The notes: generated by a model from the sequence alone, not told the origin. A DNA stretch of 64,000 nucleotides from JACKFB01 sp041389525 (GCA_041389525.1 JAWKRR010000006.1:62001-126000); one strand, 5' to 3'; shown: positions 17,297 through 25,184, counted from the first letter of the stretch. A program made the numbers and translations.

Positions 17297-17713
17297 TCAG
17301 GGCTTGGCGGGCGCGCGCGGGGGGCGCTTTCGCGAGGCGCGGGCGGCGAGCACGACGGCGTTCTCGGCGAGGCGGGCGTGGACGAGCTTGGCGACCAACG
17401 CGGCCGGGAGCGGGCGATCCGGGTGGAAGCGGATCGTGCCTTTGGAGGTGTCGAAGTCGGCGAGCTCGGCGGCGTGGTCGTCGATGCAGGCGGCGCTCAT
17501 GGGATAGAGCGCGCAGTGCTTGGCGGCGGCGCCGATGGCGACGAGCTTGTAGCCGTCGTCGCGAAAGGCGGGGAGGCCGTAGCTGATGCACTCGGTGGCG
17601 TGGGGTGCGGCGGCGCGGATCTGCTGGCGCAAGGCCTCGAGCGCGGCGCGCTTCTCGGGGACCAGCGGGGCCAGGTAGTCGTCGAACGTCTGGGGTTTGG
17701 CGCGGTCTTGCAT
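17297..17713 (-). CDS. DUF1801 / YdhG-like protein
   Basis: 138 aa from the ATG at 17713 (GGAGG upstream). It matches the DUF1801 (YdhG/YjbR-like) fold: FDDYLAPLVPEKRAALEALRQQIRAAAPHATECISYGLPAFR, then LVAIGAAAKHCALYPMS and the strand GTIRFHPDRPLPAALVAKLVHARL. Some members were described as iron-chaperone-like on the basis of a frataxin-like fold, but their biochemical role is unsettled. The C-terminus is a short basic tail. It stands alone, divergent from ygiQ. Confidence 0.85.
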   Translation of the reverse strand: MQDRAKPQTFDDYLAPLVPEKRAALEALRQQIRAAAPHATECISYGLPAFRDDGYKLVAIGAAAKHCALYPMSAACIDDHAAELADFDTSKGTIRFHPDRPLPAALVAKLVHARLAENAVVLAARASRKRPPRAPAKP

Positions 17714-17925
17714 GGGCGGGGACCTCCGGGGTGCGGCGACCGGCAGGCGGGCTGGGCAGGCGGGCGCGGGCGGGCGGTGACGTGGCGCGACTATATAATG
17801 ATGCGCGGACGGCCCGGAAGCGCCGACGGGCGCCGGCATCCGACTGAGCACGCGGCGCGCCGGCCGACGCTGGGGGCCCGCCGTCTTCATCGACTCGGGC
17901 GCCTCGCGGTGCTATCAGCCCGGGC

Positions 17926-20154
17926 ATGACTACGGCGGCGATGCAGACGCGGGTGAAGACGGCGGCGGGGCTTTTTTCTCGGGGGAGGTACCGGGAGGGG
18001 CTGGCGCCGGCTGCGTTTTTGCCGACCTCGCGGGCGGAGATGGACGCGCTGGGTTGGGACGTCTGCGACGTGATCCTGGTGACGGGCGACGCGTACGTCG
18101 ACCACCCAAGCTTCGGGATGGCGCTGGTGGGGCGGCTGCTCGAGGCGCAGGGGTTTCGCGTCGGGATTCTGTCGCAGCCGGCGTGGGACAGCGCCGAGGC
18201 CTTTGCCGAGCTGGGGCGGCCGGCGCTGTATTTCGGGGTGACCGGCGGGAACATGGACTCCATGGTCAACCGCTACACGTCGGAGCGACGGATCCGCTCG
18301 GACGACGCGTACACGGCCGGCGGCGAGGGCGGCAAGCGGCCCGATCGCAGCGTCATCGTCTACGCGAATCGCTGCCGCGAGGCGTTCAAGGGCGTGCCGA
18401 TCGTCATCGGCGGCATCGAGGCGAGCCTGCGGCGCATCGCGCACTTCGACTATTGGTCGGAGAAGACGCGGCGCTCGATCCTGCTGGACGCGAAGGCGGA
18501 CGTCCTGGTCTTCGGCAACGCCGAGCGGGCGCTGGTCGAGCTGACGTGGCGGATGGCGCTGGGCGAGGCCATCGGGGACATCGACGACCTGCGCGGGACC
18601 GCCGTGATGCGGTCGGAGCCGCCGGCGGGCTACGGGCGCATCGACTCGACCGACCTCGACACGCCCGGGACCGTCGAGCCGCCCATGGACCCGTACCAGG
18701 CCGAGGTCACGGCCGCGCGCGGGACCGGCGGCGACTGCGCGAAGGCCCCAGCCGCGGACCTTGTTGCCGAGCCGCCCCCCACCCTCATCCAGTTCGTCCC
18801 GCGCCGCGCCCGCGTCGCCCGCGACCACACGTTCATCGAGCTACCGCCTTACGAATCGGTGGTCGACGACCCGGTGATGTACGCCCACGCCTCCCGCGTC
18901 TTCCACCGCGAGGCCAACCCCCACAACGCCCGCGCCCTCGCCCAGCGCCACGCCGGCCGCCTGCTCTGGCTCAACCCGCCGCCCATCCCGCTGACCACCC
19001 CCGAAATGGACGCCGTCTACGAGCTGCCCTACGCCCGCGTCCCGCACCCGCGCTACGGCGACGCCCGCGTCCCCGCCTACGACATGATCCGCTTCTCCAT
19101 CACGATTCAGCGCGGCTGCTTCGGCGGCTGCACCTTCTGCTCCATCACCGAGCACGAGGGCCGCATCATCCAGAACCGCTCGGAGCCCTCGATTTTGCGC
19201 GAGGTCGAGCGCGTCCGCGACGTCCAGCCCGGCTTCACCGGCGTCATCAGCGACCTCGGCGGCCCGACCGCCAACATGTACCGAATCGCCTGCAAAGACC
19301 CCGAGATCGAGGCCTCCTGCCGCCGCCCCTCCTGTGTGTTTCCGGGCGTCTGCGAGAACCTCAACACCGACCACTCGTCGCTCATCAGCCTGTACCGCAA
19401 AGCCCGCGCCATCCCCGGCGTCAAGAAGGTCCTCATCGCGTCCGGGGTCCGCTACGACCTCGCCGTGGAGGACCCGCGCTACGTCAAAGAGCTGGTCACC
19501 CACCACGTCGGCGGCTACCTGAAGATCGCGCCGGAGCACCTCCAAGACGGCCCGCTGTCGAAGATGATGAAGCCCGGCATGGGCGCCTACGACCGCTTCA
19601 AGGCCCTCTTCGAGCGCTTCAGCGCCGAGGCCGGCAAAAAGCAGTACCTCATCCCCTACTTCATCGCCGCGCACCCCGGCACCACCGACGAGGATATGCT
19701 CGAGCTGGCACTCTGGCTGAAACGAAACGGCTTCAAGGCCGACCAGGTCCAGGCCTTTCTGCCCTCGCCCATGGCGACCGCCACCGCGATGTACCACTCA
19801 GGCAAGAACCCCCTGTCGAAAGTGACACGCACCAGCGAGGACGTGGTCATCCCCAAGGGAGCCAACACCCGCCGGCTGCACAAGGCGTTTCTGCGCTACC
19901 ACGACCCGGAGAACTGGCCGCTCCTGCGCCAGGCCCTGGTGCGCATGGGCCGCCCCGAGCTCATCGGCCGCCACGACAGCGCGCTCATCCCGCCGCCCGG
20001 TGACACCCCCCGATCTCGGGCTGGCGCTCCTGGTGGCGCCAAGTTCTCGACGCAGCACACCGGCCTCAAAGACGCCGCCTTCCCGCGCCGCGGAGGCCCC
20101 AAACGCTCGTCCGGCCCGTCCGGCGGGCGCGCCAAGCCCAGAGGTCGCCGCTAA
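17926..20154 (+). CDS. ygiQ: YgiQ-family radical SAM protein
   Basis: 742 aa. The N-terminal UPF0313 region is diagnostic (RGRYREGLAPAAFLPTSRAEM, DVILVTGDAYVDHPSFGMA, YFGVTGGNMDSMVNRYT, VIGGIEASLRRIAHFDYW). The radical SAM 4Fe-4S motif is CFGGCTFC at about residue 398. Further Cys-rich sites CRRPSCVFPGVC and the C-terminal KKQYLIPYFIAAHPGT segment are typical. Members of this family are thought to modify a macromolecule, but the substrate is not established. The start is the ATG at 17926; ribosome binding is weak. Its end precedes the next gene by 34 bp. Confidence 0.95.
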   Translation: MTTAAMQTRVKTAAGLFSRGRYREGLAPAAFLPTSRAEMDALGWDVCDVILVTGDAYVDHPSFGMALVGRLLEAQGFRVGILSQPAWDSAEAFAELGRPALYFGVTGGNMDSMVNRYTSERRIRSDDAYTAGGEGGKRPDRSVIVYANRCREAFKGVPIVIGGIEASLRRIAHFDYWSEKTRRSILLDAKADVLVFGNAERALVELTWRMALGEAIGDIDDLRGTAVMRSEPPAGYGRIDSTDLDTPGTVEPPMDPYQAEVTAARGTGGDCAKAPAADLVAEPPPTLIQFVPRRARVARDHTFIELPPYESVVDDPVMYAHASRVFHREANPHNARALAQRHAGRLLWLNPPPIPLTTPEMDAVYELPYARVPHPRYGDARVPAYDMIRFSITIQRGCFGGCTFCSITEHEGRIIQNRSEPSILREVERVRDVQPGFTGVISDLGGPTANMYRIACKDPEIEASCRRPSCVFPGVCENLNTDHSSLISLYRKARAIPGVKKVLIASGVRYDLAVEDPRYVKELVTHHVGGYLKIAPEHLQDGPLSKMMKPGMGAYDRFKALFERFSAEAGKKQYLIPYFIAAHPGTTDEDMLELALWLKRNGFKADQVQAFLPSPMATATAMYHSGKNPLSKVTRTSEDVVIPKGANTRRLHKAFLRYHDPENWPLLRQALVRMGRPELIGRHDSALIPPPGDTPRSRAGAPGGAKFSTQHTGLKDAAFPRRGGPKRSSGPSGGRAKPRGRR

Positions 20155-20188
20155 GCCGCGAGGCTGGCCGAGCCCGCTCGGAGAACTG

Positions 20189-20707
20189 ATGACTCTCGCC
20201 GCAGGCATCCTCATCGCCGTCGCAGTCACCGGGCTGGCGGCCAGAGCTGCGGCCAGGGCGCGGGCGCGTCAGGTCGAAGCGCGGGGGATGTTGCGCGCGA
20301 GGCTCGCCTCCGACGCCGCCGCCTACCGCGCGCACTACAAGGGCAATGACGAGGCCTTGGCGGCGCTCGCCACGGCGGAGAAGCACCTGCAGCTGAATCG
20401 CGCCGCGGACGTCGCGTTCGAGAAGACCTCGGTGGCGCGGGTTCTGCTCGCGACCGCCTGGCGCGCCCTCATCATCGGAGCCGGCTCCTTCGCGGCCGCG
20501 GTCGTCTTAGCGCTCGGCGCCCGCTACGCCGGCGTGCCGCGAGACCCCGTCTTTTGGCTCGGCGCGCTCGTCTATGTCGGGGGCGTCGTGACAGCCAACC
20601 TGCTGGACATCTCCGGGCGCCGGTCGGCCATCAACCGCGAGCGACAGCCGTACCGAAAGCTGCGCCCGTTCTTGGCCGATTGGAACGAGAGCAAGCAGCG
20701 CGCGTGA
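20189..20707 (+). CDS. Hypothetical membrane protein, 172 aa
   Basis: ATG at 20189 with GGAG upstream. The N-terminal hydrophobic anchor (MTLAAGILIAVAVTGLAARAAARARARQ) is followed by a soluble helical stretch with EKHLQLNRAADVAFEK. Two further transmembrane segments come next (VARVLLATAWRALIIGAGSFAAAVVLAL, FWLGALVYVGGVVTANL) and a basic C-tail. No known domain is recognised. It probably shares the ygiQ transcript because the gap is only 34 bp, although the pairing need not be functional. Confidence 0.65.
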   Translation: MTLAAGILIAVAVTGLAARAAARARARQVEARGMLRARLASDAAAYRAHYKGNDEALAALATAEKHLQLNRAADVAFEKTSVARVLLATAWRALIIGAGSFAAAVVLALGARYAGVPRDPVFWLGALVYVGGVVTANLLDISGRRSAINRERQPYRKLRPFLADWNESKQRA

Positions 20708-20898
20708 GGCCAAGGCGTGCGGGCCATGGCGACAGGTCAGCCCCGACCGCCGGCGCGCGTTGGGAGCCGCGCTTAGGGCTGGACGCGGACGCGGCGACGG
20801 CCGATAGTGCCGGCATTCATAAACTCAATAGGACGAACTACGCCCGAACGGACTTGGGCGTGGCGGGGCGCTACCCCGCCTGACAGAAGAGAGTGAAC

Positions 20899-21489
20899 AT
20901 GAGCTCGAACATCCTGAAGCGTGCCATCGACATCGCCACCGAGGTCCACGAGGGCCAGACGCGAAAGGGCACCGATATCCCCTACATCACGCACCCCATC
21001 GAGGTGCAAGAGACGGTCCGGCGACACGGCGGCAGCGAGATCGAGCAGGCCGCGGCGCTGTGCCACGACACGGTCGAAGACGGCGGCGGGCTGGCGACCC
21101 TCGAGCGGCTGCGGCGCGAGCTGGGCGAGGAGGTGGCGGCCATCGTCGCGGCCTGCTCCGACTCGTTCGCCACCGACGCGACGCAAAAGGCGCCGTGGCA
21201 GCAGCGAAAGGACGCGTACATCGCGCACCTGCGAGACGAGGCCTCGACCTCCGCGCTGCTCGTGAGCTGCGCCGACAAGCTGGCGAACGCCCAGGCGACC
21301 CTCCGCGACCTCACCGACCCCGCGGTGGGCGCGGCCGTCTGGGAGCGGTTCAGCACCGGCGAGGCCGGGCAGCACTGGTACTACGGCTGCCTCGTCGAGG
21401 TCTTCGCGACGCGGCTCCCCGGCCCGCTGTCGGCGGAGTTCGCCCAGACCATCGCCGACCTGCGGGCCCTGTCCACGCGAGCCAACTGA
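20899..21489 (+). CDS. HD-domain hydrolase, RelA/SpoT-hydrolase-like
   Basis: 196 aa. I prefer the ATG at 20899, 5-6 nt after AGAAGAGAG, over the GTG at 20893. The fold matches the (p)ppGpp hydrolase HD domain: HEGQTRKGTDIPYITHPIEV, AALCHDTVEDG (the HD dyad plus ED), SCADKLANAQAT. No synthetase domain is present, so it resembles the small stand-alone hydrolases (SAH/Mesh1-type). The function is inferred, and other nucleotides are possible substrates. It is the last gene before the accessory block. Confidence 0.85.
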   Translation: MSSNILKRAIDIATEVHEGQTRKGTDIPYITHPIEVQETVRRHGGSEIEQAAALCHDTVEDGGGLATLERLRRELGEEVAAIVAACSDSFATDATQKAPWQQRKDAYIAHLRDEASTSALLVSCADKLANAQATLRDLTDPAVGAAVWERFSTGEAGQHWYYGCLVEVFATRLPGPLSAEFAQTIADLRALSTRAN

Positions 21490-21531
21490 GCCTCGCAGGG
21501 CGCGGGCTGACGCGCTCGTGACTCGATTATC

Positions 21532-21553
21532 AGTGCGTACTGCGGGGGTCTGA
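21532..21553. repeat. 22-bp direct repeat, left copy
   Basis: Identical over 22 bp to 23308-23329 (starts AGTGCGTACTGCGG, ends GGGTCTGA). On the minus strand, where the cassette genes lie, each copy sits just past the stop of a toxin-antitoxin operon: 15 bp after the vapC remnant here, and about 38 bp after brnA for the other copy. The copies are 1.78 kb apart. Confidence 0.75.
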
Positions 21554-21567
21554 CGCCGCACCATCCT

Positions 21568-21954
21568 CTACCACTCCATCTGGACGCCATATGCGCCGAA
21601 ACTCGCGTCACGGCCGATGATGGGCAGGTTCCGTCGGAGTGCTTGTGCGACGATCATCCTGTCGAACGGGTCGCGGTGGTGGAATGGCAGGACGGTCACG
21701 GCAACGTAGTCGTGGATATCCGGCTCAACGACTTGGATGCCGAGTTCGGCAAGCTGTCGCGGGATCAGGGTCTCGTAGGGTTCGTTGAGGGGAAGCTTGC
21801 CGAGTCAGACCTTGATCGCCATCTCCCAGAGGCTGGCGCTGCTGGGTAGAAGCTCGTTCTCGAGGTCTTCCATGACTGCGCGAGCCCGCGGACTGAGGTG
21901 TTCGTCGCCCGCCATGAACCAGAGCAGACTGCGGGTGTCGAGGAGATCCCGCAC
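21568..21954 (-). pseudogene. PIN-domain toxin VapC, interrupted by an in-frame TGA
   Basis: Read from the GTG at 21954 (1-nt overlap with the antitoxin stop) to the TAG at 21568, the frame encodes a complete 128-residue PIN domain: RDLLDTRSLLWFMAGDEHLS, LWEMAIKV, a stop, then LGKLPLNEPYETLIPRQLAELG, HHRDPFDRMIVAQALRRNLPIIGRD and the end FGAYGVQMEW. The stop is a TGA at 21805-21807 exactly where this family has Ser (KVSLGKL); one change from TCA explains it. The PIN acidic residues D6, E(WEMA) and DPFDR are all kept, so the inactivation looks recent. No selenocysteine signal was noted. The antitoxin alone would still be made. Confidence 0.85.
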
Positions 21955-22193
21955 TATGCGTAGTCGGTGAAGTCGTCGAGTGGCTCGTCGAAGTCGCCAG
22001 GCACCGTCAGGCGCCCACGGCCGCTGCCGAACTGGCGGCGGGTGGGCGGCGCAGACGGAACCAGCCGGACGACGGGACGGTGATCACGCGTGATGACGAT
22101 CTCCTCGCCACGGCTCGCCTTCTCGATGAGCTCCTCGAGCTGGCCTACGGCTTGGTCGAACTCGATGTGCTGGGTGGCCACGGATACCTCCAT
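21954..22193 (-). CDS. Phd/YefM-family antitoxin, VapB-type
   Basis: 79 aa. The sequence HIEFDQAVGQLEELIEKASRGEEIVITRDHRPVVRLVPS is the standard Phd/YefM (prevent-host-death) antitoxin fold. The C-terminal tail ending in DDFTDYA would wrap the toxin. It overlaps the start of the PIN-domain toxin by 1 nt and should act as neutraliser and operon repressor. Because the toxin frame is broken, this may now be an orphan antitoxin able to protect against incoming relatives. Confidence 0.88.
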   Translation of the reverse strand: MEVSVATQHIEFDQAVGQLEELIEKASRGEEIVITRDHRPVVRLVPSAPPTRRQFGSGRGRLTVPGDFDEPLDDFTDYA

Positions 22194-22352
22194 CGGTCGG
22201 TCGGCCCGGGAAGTTCGCCAACGGTAAGCGCATTGCGGTGCGGTGACCAGCTAGGGACGTCCCTTTCGGGGGCCTCGAAGCCGGCCGGCCCCAAGCAGAC
22301 TCCAAGTCGTAGCCCGCCGCAAATCCGACAACTACAAGTGCAAGTGCGTATA

Positions 22353-22507
22353 GCGATGACCGCTCAAGTTGATGGTCAAAGGACGCCGGGCGCGGCGTCG
22401 CTGGCAAGGCGGAAACCGGAGGCGATGCCCAGCATCGGTGAGAATTTCCAACGCAGTCCAGCGGCGTCGCGACCAAGTCCGACTGCGTCAACCTGAGCGG
22501 TCACCGC
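22353..22507. repeat. 155-bp element bounded by 20-bp inverted repeats (MITE-like or structured RNA)
   Basis: The arm at 22353-22372 (GCGATGACCGCTCAAGTTGA) is complementary to 22488-22507 with two mismatches. The 115 bp inside hold further hairpins: GACGCC/GGCGTC, and CGATG/CATCG around CCCAG. No ORF with a ribosome binding site fits. It lies between the promoter side of the vapB-like gene and the next small gene. The GTTGA/TCAAC edges point the wrong way for an attC. A non-autonomous transposable element or a structured RNA are both open. Confidence 0.6.
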
Positions 22508-22541
22508 TCTAGTGCGGGGCCCAGGGACCGTGTTCTCCCGG

Positions 22542-22721
22542 TCACGCGGCTGGCTGCTTCCAATCCGCCGGGCGCTTGGGCGGGCGCGTCACGACCTGAT
22601 GGTCTCCGTCTTCCGCGCTCTTGCGCAGCTTCTCGGCGAGCTTGTCGAGGTCGTGGCCAGCCTCCGCAGCCAACTCCGCGCGGGCTTGGCGCACCGAGGC
22701 CATGATTTCGTCGTGAATCAT
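22542..22721 (-). CDS. Small protein, 59 aa, antitoxin-like
   Basis: ATG at 22721 with a very strong ribosome binding site (GGGGAGGAGTG). The sequence MIHDEIMASVRQARAELAAEAGHDLDKLAEKL and the end VVTRPPKRP follow the pattern of short proteins widely found beside toxin-antitoxin genes (helix, D-L-D, helix, basic PPKRP tail). Their function is not known to me. No toxin partner is visible next to it. The following 640 bp up to brnA hold no convincing gene, only a long inverted repeat. Confidence 0.65.
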   Translation of the reverse strand: MIHDEIMASVRQARAELAAEAGHDLDKLAEKLRKSAEDGDHQVVTRPPKRPADWKQPAA

Positions 22722-23013
22722 CACTCCTCCCCTTGGAGCTCGCTCGAGCGCAATTGGTCCGGCGAGCACGTCACCGGCGGTTCGCAGCCGGCCCGGCGGC
22801 AGCACGGGCGCCGCTGAGCGAATGGTAGGCCAACGCGGCACCGGTTCAAACGGGCCGGCGCGCATTGCGGCGACCGCGCGTCGAGCGCAGCCACCGCGCA
22901 CTCACGCCCGACTCGCGCCCTCGTGGCGCTTGAACAGCGCGTCCTCGGCTGGGGTGTTCGTAAACAGGAAGAGCAGCTTTCGGACCGCGTCAGCGCCCAA
23001 CTCCTTGCCGACG

Positions 23014-23133
23014 CGGTCTTTTCGCCGAGCCTCGGGAGGGGATTCTCGGGGAACCTGGTCGAGAGGGATTTCTCTCGACCACACCCGGATGCCGCGAGCC
23101 TCCCGAGGGCGTCGGATCTCTCCGCGGAAAGAT
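23014..23133. repeat. Long imperfect inverted repeat in a gene-free stretch
   Basis: The centre is a perfect hairpin, GGTCGAGAG (23057-23065) with CTCTCGACC (23072-23080). Farther out, CCTCGGGAGG (about 23030-23039) pairs with CCTCCCGAGG (about 23099-23108), and outer segments GGTCTTTTCGCC and GGCGGAAAGATCC are partly complementary. GCCCAAC, an attC-type R box, lies some 20 bp outside the left arm. The stretch 22722-23367 otherwise shows no gene. It may be an eroded attC or a large stem-loop. Confidence 0.5.
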
Positions 23134-23307
23134 CCCCGCGATGACATCTGACGCCCGCGCCGCGCGCCCGCAAAAATGCCTCGCTGGGGTTGGCCTGCCG
23201 CCGGCCCGTGGTCCCATGGCCAGCCCTTTGGCTGAACCCCGGGAGGGGATCCTGGTGCTCCTCTCCTCGCCCGCCCGTTGGATGCTGCCAGCCCAACGTT
23301 CATCTCA

Positions 23308-23329
23308 AGTGCGTACTGCGGGGGTCTGA
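23308..23329. repeat. 22-bp direct repeat, right copy
   Basis: Second copy of the repeat at 21532-21553. Here it overlaps a perfect palindrome GGGGGTCTGAGACCCCC (about 23320-23336), which could terminate the brnTA transcript. It is next to GCCCAACGTT at 23291, an isolated attC core-like sequence. Confidence 0.7.
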
Positions 23330-23367
23330 GACCCCCATCGGCGAGCCAGCCGGGATCCGTGGTGGAG

Positions 23368-23685
23368 TCAGTGGCGCTCGACAGGTCGTGCGCTGCCCTC
23401 TTCGAACGCCGTGCGGACCATTTCGCGCAGGTCACCTCGAATGAGCTCCTTGACGTCCCGCGCCGACAGCCACTCGCGCAGTGCCCTGTTGATCAGAGCC
23501 TGGTAGCCGCGGCCATCCGGGGCGAGCTCCTTGAACGCGTCCAGGATGTCCGGGTCGAGTCGAATCGTGATGCGCTCCTTGGTCGGTCGGCGCCGTTCCT
23601 CACGCGCTGCACGGCCACGCCTCACCGTCGCCGAATCCGGCGCATGCGTCTCGCTATACTGCTTGTAGTCGAAGTCCTCAGCCAT
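23368..23685 (-). CDS. brnA: BrnA-family antitoxin
   Basis: 105 aa from the ATG at 23685, overlapping the toxin stop by 8 nt. Residues 1-40 are an acidic/basic linker that should contact the toxin (DFDYKQYSETHAP). A ribbon-helix-helix follows (PTKERITIRLDPDILDAFKELAPDGRGYQALINRALREWL), the DNA-binding part typical of BrnA. It should neutralise the BrnT ahead of it and repress the operon. Toxin-first order is the norm for brnTA. Confidence 0.88.
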   Translation of the reverse strand: MAEDFDYKQYSETHAPDSATVRRGRAAREERRRPTKERITIRLDPDILDAFKELAPDGRGYQALINRALREWLSARDVKELIRGDLREMVRTAFEEGSARPVERH

Positions 23686-23953
23686 TCTGGTACTCGTCCA
23701 GCCACGCTTTGGCTGCGTCAAAGGCGGTTATGATGCGATAGACCGGGAGGTCACGCTCGGAGACGACGATCTGCAACACACGTTGAGCCGTGGTCTGGGC
23801 GACGAGCATGAATCGGTCTGGGTGACCTTGGGGGTCGTCGACCTCGATGACGCGATCGTCGTCGAAGCAACTCACGACTTCGTGAAACGCGACGTCGTGC
23901 TGTCGGCGGACGAGTTCGTACTTGTCCTGGTCCCAGAGAAATCCGACGTCCAT
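23678..23953 (-). CDS. brnT: BrnT-family ribonuclease toxin
   Basis: 91 aa from the ATG at 23953 (GGGAGG upstream). It matches the BrnT (DUF497) fold: FLWDQDKYELVRRQHDVAFHEVVSCFDDDRVIEVDD in place of the usual F.WD..K...N..KHGVSFEEA, then strands RFMLVAQTTAQRVLQIVVSERD and YRIITAFDAAKAWLDEY. It is divergent from the second BrnT in this block (25181) and belongs to another subfamily. RelE-like mRNA cleavage is expected. The 310 bp upstream to 24267 hold no gene. Confidence 0.82.
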   Translation of the reverse strand: MDVGFLWDQDKYELVRRQHDVAFHEVVSCFDDDRVIEVDDPQGHPDRFMLVAQTTAQRVLQIVVSERDLPVYRIITAFDAAKAWLDEYQNG

Positions 23954-24267
23954 CGAGCGACCTCCCTCGCACATCCGTGTACAGTTGTATGCATAGTCGC
24001 GGCGCGTGTCCACCACGAGGTCACCGTGAAGGAACACAGAGAACGGCGACTCCGCCGGGAGCCGCCTGGAAACTGGTCAAGCGGGTGCATGCGTTGCGAC
24101 GCGACCGTCCGTTGGCGGTTGCGGCTCGCGATCGCGCACGACGCCCGGCGCTTGAATGCAGACTTGGTTCGTGACGCAGCGCGGTCGTGCGGACCAGGGA
24201 GCCGGGAGCGATGCCTCGGAGCTACGCGACGGAGCCCGTCCAGGACGACGACGCCTGACTTCGCTCC

Positions 24268-24344
24268 GCCGAACGATACTGCCGTTCAGCGGCGTGGTTC
24301 CGAGCCTAAGCGAGGACCACGTCCGCAGCAACGGCCGGTTGGGC
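24268..24344 (-). repeat. Probable integron attC site (degenerate)
   Basis: Minus-strand order: GCCCAAC (24344-24338), then an arm CCGTTGCTGCGGACGTGGT that folds on ACCACG, CCGC, AACGG with two bulges, then GTTCGGC (24274-24268). Length (77 bp), bulged arms and position 15 bp past the stop of the gene at 24360 all fit an attC at a cassette's 3' end. The GTTCGGC box has one mismatch to GTTRRRY and the spacers are unequal. Confidence 0.45.
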
Positions 24345-24359
24345 AGCCGTGGGCGCGAA

Positions 24360-24749
24360 TCAGCGACCCGAAGCTAGCGGCTGACCCCTCTTGAGGACGC
24401 AGCGTACGCCCGGACCGACCTTCGTGGCCGGTAGGCCATCCAGAATCAGATCGTCGTCAGTCAGCGAAAACTGCACGATGCCGCCATTCGCGCCCGATGT
24501 GTAGTGAAGCCTGTCGCCGTCGGTGCGCCACGTTCCGCTTCCCATCACCAGGTGTTCCCCGGCATCGGTCGTCGGAACAACGGCCGCCCATTCGAGCGAC
24601 CCGTTAGCCCGGAGGTCGATTACATATCGACCGAATGGGTGAGGCACCGAGATGTACGTGACATGCCACGCCCCCGCGACCGGCGATGCGCTGGAATCTG
24701 CGCCGCGCCGGCCGAACATCCAATCCAAGAGACTCTTGAAGCAGGACAT
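24360..24749 (-). CDS. Cassette-encoded hypothetical protein, 129 aa
   Basis: The ATG at 24749 begins only 10 nt after the attC core box GTTGGGC (24766-24760), the classic position for an integron cassette gene. After a short helix (MSCFKSLLDWMFGRRG), the rest is an all-beta pattern: AGAWHVTYISVPHPFGRYVIDLRANGSLEWAAVV, GSGTWRTDGDRLHYTS, IVQFSLTDDDLILDG, ending KRGQPLASGR. This resembles lipocalin-like lipid- or ligand-binding proteins of similar size, but I recognise no family. No partner gene is in the same cassette. Confidence 0.75.
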   Translation of the reverse strand: MSCFKSLLDWMFGRRGADSSASPVAGAWHVTYISVPHPFGRYVIDLRANGSLEWAAVVPTTDAGEHLVMGSGTWRTDGDRLHYTSGANGGIVQFSLTDDDLILDGLPATKVGPGVRCVLKRGQPLASGR

Positions 24750-24759
24750 GGGTTGTTCT

Positions 24760-24853
24760 GCCCAACGTTGCGATAAGCTGTTCGCGCGGCCTTGCCCCGC
24801 GGCGCATCGCCGCGTGCAAGGCCGTGCCAATCAGCTTCATCGGGATGTTGGGG
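24760..24853 (-). repeat. Integron attC site 1
   Basis: On the plus strand: GCCCAAC (24760-24766), GTTGC, GATAAGCTG (24772-24780), a stem GGCCTTGC/GCAAGGCC, CAGCTTCATC (24832-24841), GGGAT, GTTGGGG (24847-24853). The inner L boxes pair with one extra base, and both R-to-L spacers are 5 nt, as in real attC sites. Read on the minus strand, the long L box comes first and the core GTTGGGC last, so the site belongs to minus-strand cassettes, matching the genes. The stop codon of the HTH gene lies inside it. Confidence 0.85.
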
Positions 24854-25184
24854 TGCCCTCGACGGAGCTCGCGGCTTGTGCTCCGACGAGTACGATACGC
24901 TTGTCGTCGAACTTGGCGACTACTTCAAGTTCGCCACCGAGGGCCTCGACATAGCGTCGGAGCGTCGCGACGTGGCAGTCATCGAAGTCTGGTCGACTTT
25001 CGAGACGAGAAATGTCTGCCTGGTCGATTCGGGACTCCCGAGCGACGTCGACTTGCGACCTTCCGACCGCATTCCGAACGCTTCGGAGAGTCAGGCGAAC
25101 GCCCCGTTTCGCCCCAAGCCCTCGCCCAAGCACACGTACAGGCTCGGCCTCCGGCGGTCCATTTTGATGCGCATGTTGACTCAT
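24837..25184 (-). CDS. XRE-type HTH protein, probable antitoxin of the BrnT-like toxin
   Basis: 115 aa; ATGA overlap with the upstream toxin gene. The centre is an XRE helix-turn-helix (LTLRSVRNAVGRSQVDVARESRIDQADISRLESRPDFDDCHVATLRRYVEALGGELEVVAKFDDKR), close to HigA-like regulators. The N-terminal 30 residues are unusual, with GPPEAEPVRVLGRG. Toxin-first order and coupling suggest that it neutralises and autoregulates. Its last codons, including the stop, are in attC site 1, a recognised trait of cassette genes. Confidence 0.82.
   Translation of the reverse strand: MSQHAHQNGPPEAEPVRVLGRGLGAKRGVRLTLRSVRNAVGRSQVDVARESRIDQADISRLESRPDFDDCHVATLRRYVEALGGELEVVAKFDDKRIVLVGAQAASSVEGTPTSR

Noticed and set aside
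21805..21807. TGA in vapC as a selenocysteine codon
   Set aside because: Family members have Ser here, no SECIS-like hairpin is apparent just after it, and a single-base change explains it.
23291..23297. GCCCAACGTT as a fourth attC
   Set aside because: No partner GTTRRRY box or complementary L box lies within 140 bp, so I treat it as a lone core-like sequence.
22902..23435. Minus-strand frame ending in FTNTPAEDALFKRHEG as a gene
   Set aside because: Part of it looks protein-like, but the rest is low complexity, it spans the long inverted repeat and brnA's 3' end, and there is no ribosome binding site.
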